This document shows, one piece after another, positions 52,236-61,830 of a stretch of 64,000 bases of DNA. Source of the DNA: Taishania sp965247975. Its GTDB lineage: Bacteria; Bacteroidota; Bacteroidia; Flavobacteriales_D; Crocinitomicaceae. The notes below the pieces were generated by a model. It ran no database searches, was not told where the DNA came from, and saw only the letters and a program-made list of their open reading frames with translations. The stretch lies in assembly GCA_965247975.1 (NCBI GenBank), contig OZ252050.1, positions 2,914,001-2,978,000 on the forward strand, in the 5' to 3' direction. Position numbers and translations under genes: made by a program. How positions within the stretch are numbered: position 1 is the first letter of the stretch; the number at the start of each line of letters is the position of its first letter.

Positions 52236-52390
52236 CACGGAATCATGTAATCGACTTAATTTGTGGACGAAATAAAAAAATTAACTACTCCCTCATAGAT
52301 TAAATAGAAATTTCAAAAGCCAAGATATGCGCGCATTTCGTTGTTAGCTACGATTTATACCATATTCGCGAAAAATTGATATCAAAACGT

Positions 52391-53632
52391 CTAATGAACA
52401 ACCCGACTCTCTTCGATTCGGATCACTTTTGCCAATGTTTTTATAAGCGTTTTGTGCTTTTTAACAAACGGATTTGTTTCGTCCCAAACATAGCCAGCCA
52501 ATACAGAACAAATCTGTTCCATGAATTCAGGTTTACGTTCTTTTGCAAAGAAAATTGTTGCCAAATCGCCTTCATACCAAGCATTCACATAACTTCTAAA
52601 AACATCAATTCCTTTTTTAATTGGAATTGAATATTCCATTTCCCAATCAACCATTTCGCCATTTAGCTGCCTCACAATTAAAGCTGCAGATTTATATCCA
52701 GAAGAAACGGCAAACGTTACCCCAGAACTAAAAATTGGATCTAAAAATTCCGTGCTGTTTCCACAAAGTGCAAATCCTTCGCCATACAATTGTTTGACAG
52801 AAATAGAATAATTATTAATCACGCGAGGTTCAAATACCAACGGTACATCTTGGTAACGATTTCCTAAGCCTGGGAATTCACCCACTAATTGATGAAATAA
52901 TGCACCATTGTTCTCTGCACATTCATTCACAAAATCTGTATTACCTACAATTCCAACCGAAGTGGTTCCATCCGAAAAAGGAATAGACCAAATCCACGCT
53001 GTATTTTCGTTAAAAGAATGCACAAAAATATTTCTACCTGCTTTTTCAGATCGATTTACATCTTTCAAATGCACAAAAATGGCACTTCGCGGTGGAGTTG
53101 GTGCAGGAACTTCCAAATCAAACATGCGAGGCAAAACACGTCCATAACCACTTGCGTCAAGCACAAATTTACAAGTCGCTAGTTGGTTGCCTAATTCTGG
53201 ATGAGAAAATGAAACTGTTTGAGTGCTTGAAGAAGTTTTTACATCGGTAACTTCAGCATTGTAGTGCAATACAGCTCCTCTTTTCTCCACTTCTGTTGCT
53301 AATGCTTGGTCGAAATTTGCACGTTTTACTTGCCACGTGTAGTGCCAACCATTTGTGTATTGTTTCTCGAACAAGAAATCGCACACTTCATTTTCGTGGT
53401 AAAAACAAACACCTGTTTTAACTTGAAATTTTTCTGCTTCAATGCAAGGCAATAAATCCAAATCATCCATAAAATTCATGCATTGTGGGAGCAAACTTTC
53501 GCCAATGACAAATCGTGGAAATTGCATTTTTTCCAAAATCATAACTGTTTTCCCTTCCTTAAGCAATTTTGCAGCAGCCAAAGTTCCAGCTGGTCCAGCG
53601 CCAATGATTATGACATCGTAAGAATTATTCAT
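52391..53632 (-). CDS. FAD-dependent oxidoreductase, flavin-halogenase-like, pigment cluster
   Basis: 413 residues. The dinucleotide fold is GAGPAG (11-16) and the FPRFVIGESLLP segment (39-50) is typical of the tryptophan-halogenase/geranylgeranyl-reductase superfamily. WIWSIP at 213-218 matches the WxWxIP motif of flavin-dependent halogenases, and K72 in VKTG could occupy the position of the catalytic lysine. Some flexirubins are chlorinated, so a halogenase is plausible, but the same family includes oxygenases and reductases. Its start overlaps the stop of the desaturase-like gene by 8 bp; it is the last gene of the minus-strand arm. Confidence 0.75.
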   Translation of the reverse strand: MNNSYDVIIIGAGPAGTLAAAKLLKEGKTVMILEKMQFPRFVIGESLLPQCMNFMDDLDLLPCIEAEKFQVKTGVCFYHENEVCDFLFEKQYTNGWHYTWQVKRANFDQALATEVEKRGAVLHYNAEVTDVKTSSSTQTVSFSHPELGNQLATCKFVLDASGYGRVLPRMFDLEVPAPTPPRSAIFVHLKDVNRSEKAGRNIFVHSFNENTAWIWSIPFSDGTTSVGIVGNTDFVNECAENNGALFHQLVGEFPGLGNRYQDVPLVFEPRVINNYSISVKQLYGEGFALCGNSTEFLDPIFSSGVTFAVSSGYKSAALIVRQLNGEMVDWEMEYSIPIKKGIDVFRSYVNAWYEGDLATIFFAKERKPEFMEQICSVLAGYVWDETNPFVKKHKTLIKTLAKVIRIEESRVVH

Positions 53633-55157
53633 AATGTTTGATTTGTTGAATAATGGATTTAGATTCTACAAAGTTAAAACAAGTTACAAATGCACCAACA
53701 GTTGCGCCCAAAATTCCGTGAAAAACAAGGTTTTGACCTGTTAAATACAAATTCTTAACTTTCGTCTTCGGGTTGATTACAGTTCCTGTTGGATTTCTAT
53801 AATCTTTTAAAATTCCATAAAGTTCCCCTTCTGGAGTACCTAAATAGTCTTTATAAGTCAGTGGTGTTGAACTATGGACACTTCTAATGCAATCTTCAAT
53901 TCCTGGAAATCTTGATTTTAAGCGATCTATGACTAATTGCTCATTGCGTTTTTTAAATTTCTCGTAGGCTTCACCTCGCTCCTGCTTATTCACGATCGTA
54001 TTGAATGTACTTTCCCATTCCTTCATTTCATCGATAGACATGTATGCCATGGCGCACATCACATCTGCAAATTCCTCTGATTTACTTGACGCAGATGTAC
54101 ATACAAATAACACTTGAGGCCAAGATTTTTTCTCGTAATCAACGGTGTTCCAGCCTTCTTCCGTAAAATATTCGTAAATATTATAATTGAAGTAAGGAAA
54201 ACTATCTTTTTTCAGCGCAAGATAGACCATAAACGAAGAAACAGAATTTTGCAAACTACTGATTCTCCGTGAATAAGCTGGAAGAAAATGAGATTCACCA
54301 ATTATTTTAATCGTTTGTGCAGGATGTAAACTCGAAATGAATTGCTTTCCAAAATAAACCGAATTATCGGCACAAATGAGTTTCTCAATTTGCTTATTTT
54401 CATTCATTTCAGCACCTATAACTTCTTTGTGCTTTAAAATTTCGCCGCCATGTTCGCGGATTTTTTTCATCAACACTTTTGCCAGCTGTGAACTTCCGTC
54501 CACCAATCGAAAACTGCCTTTGATAAAGCTATTCATGATAAGCGCAACAACGTACAAAGGTGTTGTTTTGGTGTCACCGGCATACAATACACCTGAGCCG
54601 AGCATGGCAATTTTCAGATCGTTGTTATCAGTAATTGACGAAACATAATCCCAAGCACCAATGGCTAAAATCTCCGCATTCTTATAATATGTTTGCTCAG
54701 CCTCCATTTCTAAATTGTAAAGCGGGAAATAGGAGCAAATTTCTTGCAGTTTCAGGCAAAATTTTTCAATGGCAATTTTCTCCTCAGGAAATGCGTCAAT
54801 CAAACCATTTTGGAAATTCTCGTAGCCTTGACCATGTTTTATTTCTTTACCATTGTGCAAGCGAACCATGTCAAAGCAATCGGCGTTTAATGGTCTGAAT
54901 TTTAAGTCGTCGTAAATTTCAAGGTACTTGAAAAACTGATGTAAATTCTCGCCTTTGTCCATGCCACCAATGTAGTGCACACCCGTATCAAAAACACACT
55001 TATCGCGACTAAAAACCTGCAATGCACCACCGATTTGATGGTTTTTTTCAAGCACCAATACGTTGAAACCGTTTTTGGCAAGAATCAATGCAGACACGAG
55101 TCCCCCGATTCCACTACCTATAATTACAAAGTCATGTATGTCTTTCTTATGCTCCAT
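53625..55157 (-). CDS. Phytoene-desaturase/CrtISO-like flavoprotein, pigment cluster
   Basis: ATG 55157 is preferred (it begins MEHKKDIHDF); its first codons overlap the end of the MMPL fusion gene by 11 bp. The 510-residue protein has the FAD-binding VIIGSGIGGLVSALILAK, then VLVLEKNHQIGGALQVFS and DTGVHYIGGM, typical of the carotenoid isomerase/retinol saturase branch. It ends with the C-terminal NLYLTGQNLVFHGILGATVG FAD contact. In flexirubin-type clusters such enzymes act on the polyene chain or resorcinol ring; the reaction is not proven. There is no crtB-type phytoene synthase nearby, so carotenoid synthesis is unlikely. Confidence 0.8.
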   Translation of the reverse strand: MEHKKDIHDFVIIGSGIGGLVSALILAKNGFNVLVLEKNHQIGGALQVFSRDKCVFDTGVHYIGGMDKGENLHQFFKYLEIYDDLKFRPLNADCFDMVRLHNGKEIKHGQGYENFQNGLIDAFPEEKIAIEKFCLKLQEICSYFPLYNLEMEAEQTYYKNAEILAIGAWDYVSSITDNNDLKIAMLGSGVLYAGDTKTTPLYVVALIMNSFIKGSFRLVDGSSQLAKVLMKKIREHGGEILKHKEVIGAEMNENKQIEKLICADNSVYFGKQFISSLHPAQTIKIIGESHFLPAYSRRISSLQNSVSSFMVYLALKKDSFPYFNYNIYEYFTEEGWNTVDYEKKSWPQVLFVCTSASSKSEEFADVMCAMAYMSIDEMKEWESTFNTIVNKQERGEAYEKFKKRNEQLVIDRLKSRFPGIEDCIRSVHSSTPLTYKDYLGTPEGELYGILKDYRNPTGTVINPKTKVKNLYLTGQNLVFHGILGATVGAFVTCFNFVESKSIIQQIKHYE

Positions 55158-58100
55158 TGCCCGGTTTTCTAAAAATAAAAAGTACGTTAGAGGTTGTTTT
55201 GCTGTGCTCAATCATTTGAAAACTCAGGGAATTTTCAACTGCAAAAGCTTTCATTTTTTCGATGGATAAAAATTCTAATTCGTGTTCAGATTTGTTGAAT
55301 TTAAACCATTTTGTTGACATTTTCTCCGTCAACTGTGTATTTTTTAAACGATCTCGAAGTTCTACAACGCCATCACGAACGAACAATATGCCATTGTCGT
55401 TTAGTTTAGATACCGCATTATTAAGCACATTCATTTGATTTTCAAAAGGAAAATAGTGCAAAACATCGTTCAGAAAAACAGCATCGGCTGGTTTAAATTC
55501 ATAGCCACACACATCGGCATATTGAAATTGTAAATGCTCATTTTTTCGAATGGCATTTTGAGCAGTATCAATTTTCTCCTGATCGTAATCCAATCCAATA
55601 ATTTCGCGCTTTTTATTTCGATAGTGCAAATAATAGCTCAAATAACCATAGCCACAACCGATGTCATAGATTGTTTTTCGTTGACCTATTAATTCGTCAT
55701 AAAACTCAAAATTTTTGCGTTCCATTCCATATTTCACACGGACATACCACTCCAACACAGGACCTTTCAGCACGTAATTCTGCATAATTTGTGGCAACCA
55801 AAATTTACTTTTCGCATGTTGTGATCTTGCGTCGTCCAATGCTTCTCGCATAGAAGTTAAAACGCGTTTGGAATAATGCACATAATTTTCACCTTCCAAT
55901 GATTTCATTCTTGGCAAAGGCTTGACGATAATTGTCCCGCGGTTGATCATGATATCATTTTTTGGATTCACTTCATGAATTCCAATCAACAACAAAGGCT
56001 GAATTTCAACATCCAATGCTTGAGAAAGCAAAAATGCTCCTTTGTGAAAACGTTTGATTTCACCGTCCTCGCTTCGTGTTCCTTCTGGAAAAATAACAAG
56101 CGAATAACCATCTGCAAAACGCTTCTTGATTTCTTCCAAATTTCCTTCCGCTCCTTCTTCAGCAAAAATATAGCCAGAATAGCGAATGAACAATCCAAAA
56201 ACAGGCGAATTATAGACCCACTTTTTCACCATAATGATGGTTCTCGGATGGAGCATTAAGACCGCAAGAATATCTAAAAAGGAACTATGGTTGGCAATAA
56301 TGATGCTTGGTCTGGAATAATCCAATTGCTCTTTATTAAGGACTTCTTTTTTAATATGAAACCCAGCATACAAGGTAGACTTCGCCAATTTCGTCACTAA
56401 ATAGTTGAGCGCATATTTCTTTTTCTTCTTTGAAACTGGAAATGGAATTAAAATGAAAACCAAAAAGAGCGTCAAAAACATGCTTCCCAAAAAGAAATAG
56501 GTAAATAGCATGATGCTATAAATAAATGTGAAAAACGTGATTGGTCCACGCTTTTTTGCTACTCTTCGATTTACAAACCAATCAAAAATGGTTGGTTGCA
56601 AATAAATGGTGATTAATAAAATGGTTGAAATTCCTACAACACTAATCATGGCAATGGAATGAATGGCAGGATGTTTTGCAAAATACAATGCTCCAGTTCC
56701 AATAATCGTTGTAACAGCAGATAAAATGATTGCAGATTTATACGAACTGATCGAATCGGTATTTGTTTTGTACTTCTGAATTAAGCCATCGGTCATGAAA
56801 ATGCTAAAATCATCGCCTAATCCAAAAATGAAGGTTGCAATGATGATGTTGACAAAATTGAATTGGATGTCAAACAAATGTGCTATTCCCAAAATCCAAA
56901 TCCAAGCCAATACCATTGGGAAAAAGGCGAACAAAGCCAATTCTATGCGGCCGTAAACCACCAACAGTGAAAAGAATACTAACAAAGAACTGAAAATCAA
57001 CAAAAAGTTAAAGTCCTTTTGAACAGTATTTAGCATGTTTTCTGCTACTGCCGTTAAATCAAGCAAATAGGTTCCAGGAACTTGATTAATTTCTTGCTTG
57101 CATGCCACCAAGTTCGATCTGTCAACAACGATGCTTGTTAAATAGGAATGTTGACTTGAATCTGAATAATGTAATTTGTTCAATCCCAAATCCTTCAACA
57201 AATTTTCACCTTGGTTTAAAGTCCTATTCGGATCATGGATTAACTCAAAAAATGGATCAAATGCTATTTCAGAAAAACCAAGTTTTGAAGCATTCGAACG
57301 AATTTCATCTTCTACGTAAGGATGTTTTTGCCAAAAAGAAATCCATGAAGATTGCTTGGTTTTGCTCACAGGAATTTGATACGGAGCAGTGGAAACAAGT
57401 TCCGAAATTTTCAATTGCTCTTTTTTCGGATTCAATTGCTCAAAAAGTCTAAAATTTATTTCCTTGGCTTTTTCTTCTGATGTTGCTGACGAAAAAACAT
57501 AGATCTTTTTTTGATGCGCAGGATTTATCCCTGTGAATGCGTCTTCCTTTTCTTGCAGTTCTTTTGGATGATATGAAAGGTTATTCAAATCGGCATCAAA
57601 CTGCATGCTCGTGCCCTGAAACAAAAACAAAATGGTAATTACAACAACAGTTATTAAGCCAAGGCGAACAAACAATTTCTTTGGTGCTTTCTCCACATTT
57701 TCGTTTGGTGAAACGATCAATTTAAAGCCGGTGAAATGCAAAATTACCGGTAGAAAAATCACCGTGAAAATGGCAGACCCCATTAGCGTGAAAAGTGCGA
57801 TCAGCCCAAAATTCTGGAGCACCACCGAATCTGTAAACAGCAAAGCTGCAAAAGCCATGATGGTCGTAAAACTTCCAATCAACATCGGCGAACTAATTTC
57901 TTTCACCGTTGACATTAAATTTCCTGAATGCTTTAAATGTGTGAAAAAATGGAAACTATAATCGAGTACAATTCCCAGCAAAATTCCAGCAGTAGCTAAA
58001 GAAATGGCACTTATCTGAGGATTCAAATAGCCAACCATTCCAACACCAGACAAAATTCCAAATCCTGCTGGAAGCAAAAAGTATAGTGGAATAAGCACAC

Positions 58101-58959
58101 TTCGATAATACCAAACAAGTAACAATAAAATGAGCGACACGCTAATCAACAACGTCCAAAAAGTATCTAACTTCACTTGCGCAGCATTCGCCGCAGCAAT
58201 TTGAAAAGTTCCGAAATAGTCAAAATCCAAATTTTTAAATTCTGAATTTAATTTCTCTTTGAATTTTTCAAGCTTTTCGTCGAATGCAACAAGTTCATTG
58301 GTATTCTTGCTTTCCAACTTTAAATTCGCAAAAAACACCAAGCGTTGACGGTTGTTTGCGTACAAGATTCCATCTTCCACTTCATACGCCGAAGAATCTT
58401 GGTTCACCGCTAATTGCGAAACTTTCCCTGTTAAAACACCCAATGGATCTTTTGCCCAAAAATTTCCTGTATAAATGGATGAAGCTCCATTTAAACGCTC
58501 TGAAACTTTTTGGAGTGCATTCGAAATTTGACTTCTCACGACTTTTTGCTCCATCAAATGATAGTCGCTTTCTGTCAACATGGAAATGGAGGCAGATTGG
58601 AGGTAGGACACTAAAGCGGATTCATCCACGTTTCGGTAAACTTCAATGTCTGTAAGTTCCTTGGAGAATTTTGTTTTAATTTTTTGAGAAAGAAGGTCTA
58701 AATTGTCAAAATTTTGATCAACATCTTCACTTGACTTCAAAGAGAAAACAACTTGTTTGTTTAAGTTATTTCGTTTTAAAATTTCACTGAATTTCTGATA
58801 TTCTTTTCCTTTTGGAAACACAGAATAAAGATCTTCATCTACCTCTACCTTTCTAATTCCATTAATCAAAACAATGAAAATCAAGCCAATAACAGCTGCA
58901 AAGATCCATTTCTTTCGAATGAAAAACTGCACCAAATTCGCTGAAAATTGACCAAACAT
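55147..58959 (-). CDS. MMPL exporter fused to PlsC acyltransferase and methyltransferase
   Basis: A 1270-residue three-part protein. Residues 1-800 form an MMPL/RND-type transporter with two six-helix bundles and periplasmic loops (helix 1 at 18-34; ISLATAGILLGIVLDYSFHF at 319-338; FIFGLGDDFSIFMTDG at 710-725). Residues about 880-1045 are a PlsC-type acyltransferase with HSSFLD (HX4D, 891-896) and FPEGTR (957-962). Residues about 1070-1270 are a class I SAM methyltransferase with YDIGCGYGYLSYYL (1098-1111). In flexirubin clusters separate exporter, acyltransferase and methyltransferase genes are usual; here they are one chain. It would methylate, acylate and move the pigment to the outer membrane. 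Confidence 0.9.
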   Translation of the reverse strand: MFGQFSANLVQFFIRKKWIFAAVIGLIFIVLINGIRKVEVDEDLYSVFPKGKEYQKFSEILKRNNLNKQVVFSLKSSEDVDQNFDNLDLLSQKIKTKFSKELTDIEVYRNVDESALVSYLQSASISMLTESDYHLMEQKVVRSQISNALQKVSERLNGASSIYTGNFWAKDPLGVLTGKVSQLAVNQDSSAYEVEDGILYANNRQRLVFFANLKLESKNTNELVAFDEKLEKFKEKLNSEFKNLDFDYFGTFQIAAANAAQVKLDTFWTLLISVSLILLLLVWYYRSVLIPLYFLLPAGFGILSGVGMVGYLNPQISAISLATAGILLGIVLDYSFHFFTHLKHSGNLMSTVKEISSPMLIGSFTTIMAFAALLFTDSVVLQNFGLIALFTLMGSAIFTVIFLPVILHFTGFKLIVSPNENVEKAPKKLFVRLGLITVVVITILFLFQGTSMQFDADLNNLSYHPKELQEKEDAFTGINPAHQKKIYVFSSATSEEKAKEINFRLFEQLNPKKEQLKISELVSTAPYQIPVSKTKQSSWISFWQKHPYVEDEIRSNASKLGFSEIAFDPFFELIHDPNRTLNQGENLLKDLGLNKLHYSDSSQHSYLTSIVVDRSNLVACKQEINQVPGTYLLDLTAVAENMLNTVQKDFNFLLIFSSLLVFFSLLVVYGRIELALFAFFPMVLAWIWILGIAHLFDIQFNFVNIIIATFIFGLGDDFSIFMTDGLIQKYKTNTDSISSYKSAIILSAVTTIIGTGALYFAKHPAIHSIAMISVVGISTILLITIYLQPTIFDWFVNRRVAKKRGPITFFTFIYSIMLFTYFFLGSMFLTLFLVFILIPFPVSKKKKKYALNYLVTKLAKSTLYAGFHIKKEVLNKEQLDYSRPSIIIANHSSFLDILAVLMLHPRTIIMVKKWVYNSPVFGLFIRYSGYIFAEEGAEGNLEEIKKRFADGYSLVIFPEGTRSEDGEIKRFHKGAFLLSQALDVEIQPLLLIGIHEVNPKNDIMINRGTIIVKPLPRMKSLEGENYVHYSKRVLTSMREALDDARSQHAKSKFWLPQIMQNYVLKGPVLEWYVRVKYGMERKNFEFYDELIGQRKTIYDIGCGYGYLSYYLHYRNKKREIIGLDYDQEKIDTAQNAIRKNEHLQFQYADVCGYEFKPADAVFLNDVLHYFPFENQMNVLNNAVSKLNDNGILFVRDGVVELRDRLKNTQLTEKMSTKWFKFNKSEHELEFLSIEKMKAFAVENSLSFQMIEHSKTTSNVLFIFRKPGNGA

Positions 58960-59231
58960 GAATGGAAAATTGAATAAATGTATTTATAGCGCTCGAAGAT
59001 AGAAAAAAGGAATAAAAGATTATTCATTATGATTCGAATTCATTTTGTAAGATAAGCCTCGAGAAAATGTTCATTATTTTATCCAAAATCTAAACAAATA
59101 CAATTACGAAAGGTCTTTTTAAAATGCACCTTTTCCTTTTTTCACTATTTTTTTCTAACTTTGCAGGCTATTTTAAAAAGAGGTGAAATTCGAACGTTGA
59201 ATTTGACGAAAATAACAACTTTAAAAACTGT
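58960..59231. promoter_or_regulatory. Divergent promoter region of the pigment cluster
   Basis: This 272-bp AT-rich gap separates the two arms. On the plus strand TAACTTTG at 59156-59163 is an exact match to the Bacteroidota -7 consensus TAnnTTTG, about 70 bp before the O-methyltransferase start, with a weak -33 region. No equally good minus-strand box was found. Confidence 0.55.
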
Positions 59232-60278
59232 ATGAAAGCCATTAACGCGCTGTACGAAGCACAAAAAATTGCATTTAGTCCATTTGTTTTTCAAACGGCT
59301 CATTCAATGCTCACTTTAGGAATTTTAGATGCAATCTTTGAATCCAAAGGAGGACTTTCGATTGAAGAAATCAGTGATAAAACAAAGGTTTCAAAATATG
59401 GTGTTACCGTGCTCATCGAAATGGCTGAAGCATCTGAGATTGTTGTGAAATCGGAAGATAAATATTCTTTAACTAAAGTGGGTTATTTCCTTACACGGGA
59501 CAAAATGACACAAGTGAATCTAAAATTCACACAGGATATTTGTTACAAGGGTCTTTTCTATTTAGAAGAGGCGATAAAAGACGGAAAACCTGCCGGACTA
59601 AAAGAAATTGGTCCTTGGGAAACGATTTATCCAGGACTTTCTATTTTGCCACCAGATTTGAAAAAATCATGGTTCGAATTCGATCATTTTTATTCAGATA
59701 ATTCATTTACAGATGCTTTGGATATCATTTTCAAGGACAATCCGAAAATGATTTATGATATTGGTGGTAATACAGGAAAATGGGCGTTGGCAACTACAGG
59801 TTATAACAAAGACATTGAAGTAACAATTCTTGATTTACCAGTTCAATTGGCTGCTGCAAAAGAGAATATTTCCAATTATCCGGATTCTCGGGATCGTGTA
59901 CAATACCATGCCATCGATTTGTTAAAAGCCGACAGCGTGATTCCTGAAGGTGCCGATGTTTATTGGATGTCACAATTTTTAGACTGCTTCAGCGAATCTG
60001 AAATTGAATCCATTTTATTAAAAATAAAAGCAACAGCAAAACCAGGCGCAAAAGTGTATGTCATGGAAACATTCATCGATAACCAACGTTTTCCAGCAGC
60101 AGAACTTTCGCTGGTTGCAACATCTTTGTACTTTACTGTAATTGCAAATGGAAATAGTAAAATGTATTCTTCAAGTGTTATGAAATACATTATTGATAAA
60201 GCAGGATTCGAATGTGTCGGTGAACATCATTTGCATGCAGACAGCTTTCACACAATCCTTGAGTTAAAAATTAAATAA
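59232..60278 (+). CDS. SAM-dependent O-methyltransferase, pigment cluster
   Basis: 348 residues. An N-terminal winged-helix dimerisation domain (about 15-90; HSMLTLGILDAIFESKGGLS, SKYGVTVLIEMAEASEIVV) precedes the Rossmann methyltransferase domain with YDIGGNTGKWALA near 176-188 and ILDLPVQLAAAKENI. This two-domain layout is the plant-type/hydroxyneurosporene O-methyltransferase family, which act as dimers on phenols and polyketides. In this setting it probably methylates the aryl hydroxyl or resorcinol of the pigment. It is the first gene of the plus arm; the lyase gene starts 22 bp later. Confidence 0.85.
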   Translation: MKAINALYEAQKIAFSPFVFQTAHSMLTLGILDAIFESKGGLSIEEISDKTKVSKYGVTVLIEMAEASEIVVKSEDKYSLTKVGYFLTRDKMTQVNLKFTQDICYKGLFYLEEAIKDGKPAGLKEIGPWETIYPGLSILPPDLKKSWFEFDHFYSDNSFTDALDIIFKDNPKMIYDIGGNTGKWALATTGYNKDIEVTILDLPVQLAAAKENISNYPDSRDRVQYHAIDLLKADSVIPEGADVYWMSQFLDCFSESEIESILLKIKATAKPGAKVYVMETFIDNQRFPAAELSLVATSLYFTVIANGNSKMYSSSVMKYIIDKAGFECVGEHHLHADSFHTILELKIK

Positions 60279-60300
60279 TCTTGCTTCGCGGCAGAACCAC

Positions 60301-61830
60301 ATGAATAAACTGAATTTAACACATATCGAAGATATCGCCATCAACAGAAAGTCATTTGTACTAAATGATGATTTGAAACACGATATTGAACGGTCGTTTT
60401 CATTTCTTGAAAAATTTTCGAGCGACAAAATTATTTATGGAATCAATACTGGATTTGGGCCAATGGCGCAATTCAAAATTGATGAAGACAAGCTAAATCA
60501 ACTTCAATACAATTTAATTCGCAGTCACTCAACAGGCACAGGTCAACCGCTTGATGATGAATGCGTTCGTGCAGTTTTGCTTGCGCGAGTGAATAATTTC
60601 CTTCAAGCAAATTCTGGAATTAGTTATGGCGTAGTTCAGAAAATTAGTGAATTCTTAAATCACGAAATTTATCCTGAAATATACGAGCATGGTGGCGTTG
60701 GAGCGAGCGGAGACTTAGTTCAATTGGCGCATTTGGCACTTAATTTAATTGGTGAAGGATTTGTCCGTTACCAAAATGAACGAAGACCAACTGCAGATGT
60801 TTTTGCTCAGTTAAACATTCAACCACTTCAATTGCAATTGCGCGATGGACTAGGACTCATGAATGGAACTTCGTGCATGACAGGAATTGGAGCAATAAAT
60901 GTGATTTATGCAAATCGCTTATTAGACTGGGGAATTGCATCATCAACGATTATAAATGAAGTAGTTGAAGCGTTTGATGATTCGTTCTCAGAAGGGTTGA
61001 ACCAAGTGAAAATGCATGAAGGTCAATTGTATGTTGCTGAAAAAATGAGATCTATCGTTTCGGACAGTCAACTCATTCGTCAACGTGAAGAATTATTTGC
61101 TGATGACGAAGCTCTTCAAAGCCGCGAATTCAAAAAGAAAATTCAAGAATATTACTCGATTCGTTGCGTACCACAAATTCTAGGACCAGTCAAAGAAACC
61201 CTTGATTATGCGCAAAGCGTTATCGAAAAAGAAATAAATTCAACGAATGATAACCCGATTGTCAGTGTTGAATTACAAAATGTTTTTCACGGAGGAAATT
61301 TCCACGGAGATTACATTTCATTGGAAATGGATAAAGTGAAATTGGTTATCACAAAGTTGACCATGCTCGCAGAACGTCAACTTAACTTTTTGTTAAACAG
61401 CAAATTAAACGACGTATTTCCCGCATTCTTAAATACGCAAACCTTAGGATTCAATTTCGGAATTCAAGGAATGCAATTTACAGCAACATCAACGACGGCG
61501 GAAAATCAAATGCTATCCAATCCGATGTATGTGCACAGTATTCCAAACAACAATGACAATCAAGATATTGTGAGCATGGGAACAAACAGTGCTGTGATTA
61601 CCAAAAAAGTGATTGAAAATGGATTCCAAGTGATGGCCATTCACATGATAGCGGTTTGTCAAGCCATTGATTTATTGACGGATGAACAACGATCAAAACT
61701 TTCATCAAAAACGAAAGAAATTTTCAACCTGATTCGTTCCATCGTTCCTGTGATCAATGAAGATGTTGTGCAATCAGAAAATATTCGAGAAGTAACACAA
61801 TTACTAAGAAAAACGAATTTGAAATTATGA
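60301..61830 (+). CDS. Tyrosine (aromatic amino acid) ammonia-lyase, pigment cluster
   Basis: 509 residues. The MIO cofactor triad Ala135-Ser136-Gly137 is in HGGVGASGDLVQLAHLAL. The selectivity region reads NTGFGPMAQF and NLIRSHSTGTG (residues 49-81), closely like the characterised Flavobacterium johnsoniae tyrosine ammonia-lyase as I remember it. The late block SNPMYVHSIPNNNDNQDIVS is also shared. It should deaminate tyrosine to 4-coumarate, the starter of flexirubin-type pigments, rather than act as histidine ammonia-lyase; no hut genes are nearby. Its stop overlaps the next start by 4 bp (ATGA). Confidence 0.9.
   Translation: MNKLNLTHIEDIAINRKSFVLNDDLKHDIERSFSFLEKFSSDKIIYGINTGFGPMAQFKIDEDKLNQLQYNLIRSHSTGTGQPLDDECVRAVLLARVNNFLQANSGISYGVVQKISEFLNHEIYPEIYEHGGVGASGDLVQLAHLALNLIGEGFVRYQNERRPTADVFAQLNIQPLQLQLRDGLGLMNGTSCMTGIGAINVIYANRLLDWGIASSTIINEVVEAFDDSFSEGLNQVKMHEGQLYVAEKMRSIVSDSQLIRQREELFADDEALQSREFKKKIQEYYSIRCVPQILGPVKETLDYAQSVIEKEINSTNDNPIVSVELQNVFHGGNFHGDYISLEMDKVKLVITKLTMLAERQLNFLLNSKLNDVFPAFLNTQTLGFNFGIQGMQFTATSTTAENQMLSNPMYVHSIPNNNDNQDIVSMGTNSAVITKKVIENGFQVMAIHMIAVCQAIDLLTDEQRSKLSSKTKEIFNLIRSIVPVINEDVVQSENIREVTQLLRKTNLKL

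Noticed and set aside
52055..52246. 63-codon minus-strand reading frame
   Set aside because: Lies wholly inside the nested palindrome, so its sequence is dictated by the inverted arms.
52391..55157. Carotenoid biosynthesis locus
   Set aside because: A phytoene-desaturase-like protein alone is not enough; there is no phytoene synthase or cyclase, and the neighbours indicate a flexirubin-type pathway.
60301..61830. Histidine ammonia-lyase of the hut pathway
   Set aside because: No urocanase or imidazolonepropionase nearby; neighbours are fatty-acid-type genes and the sequence resembles the Flavobacterium tyrosine enzyme.
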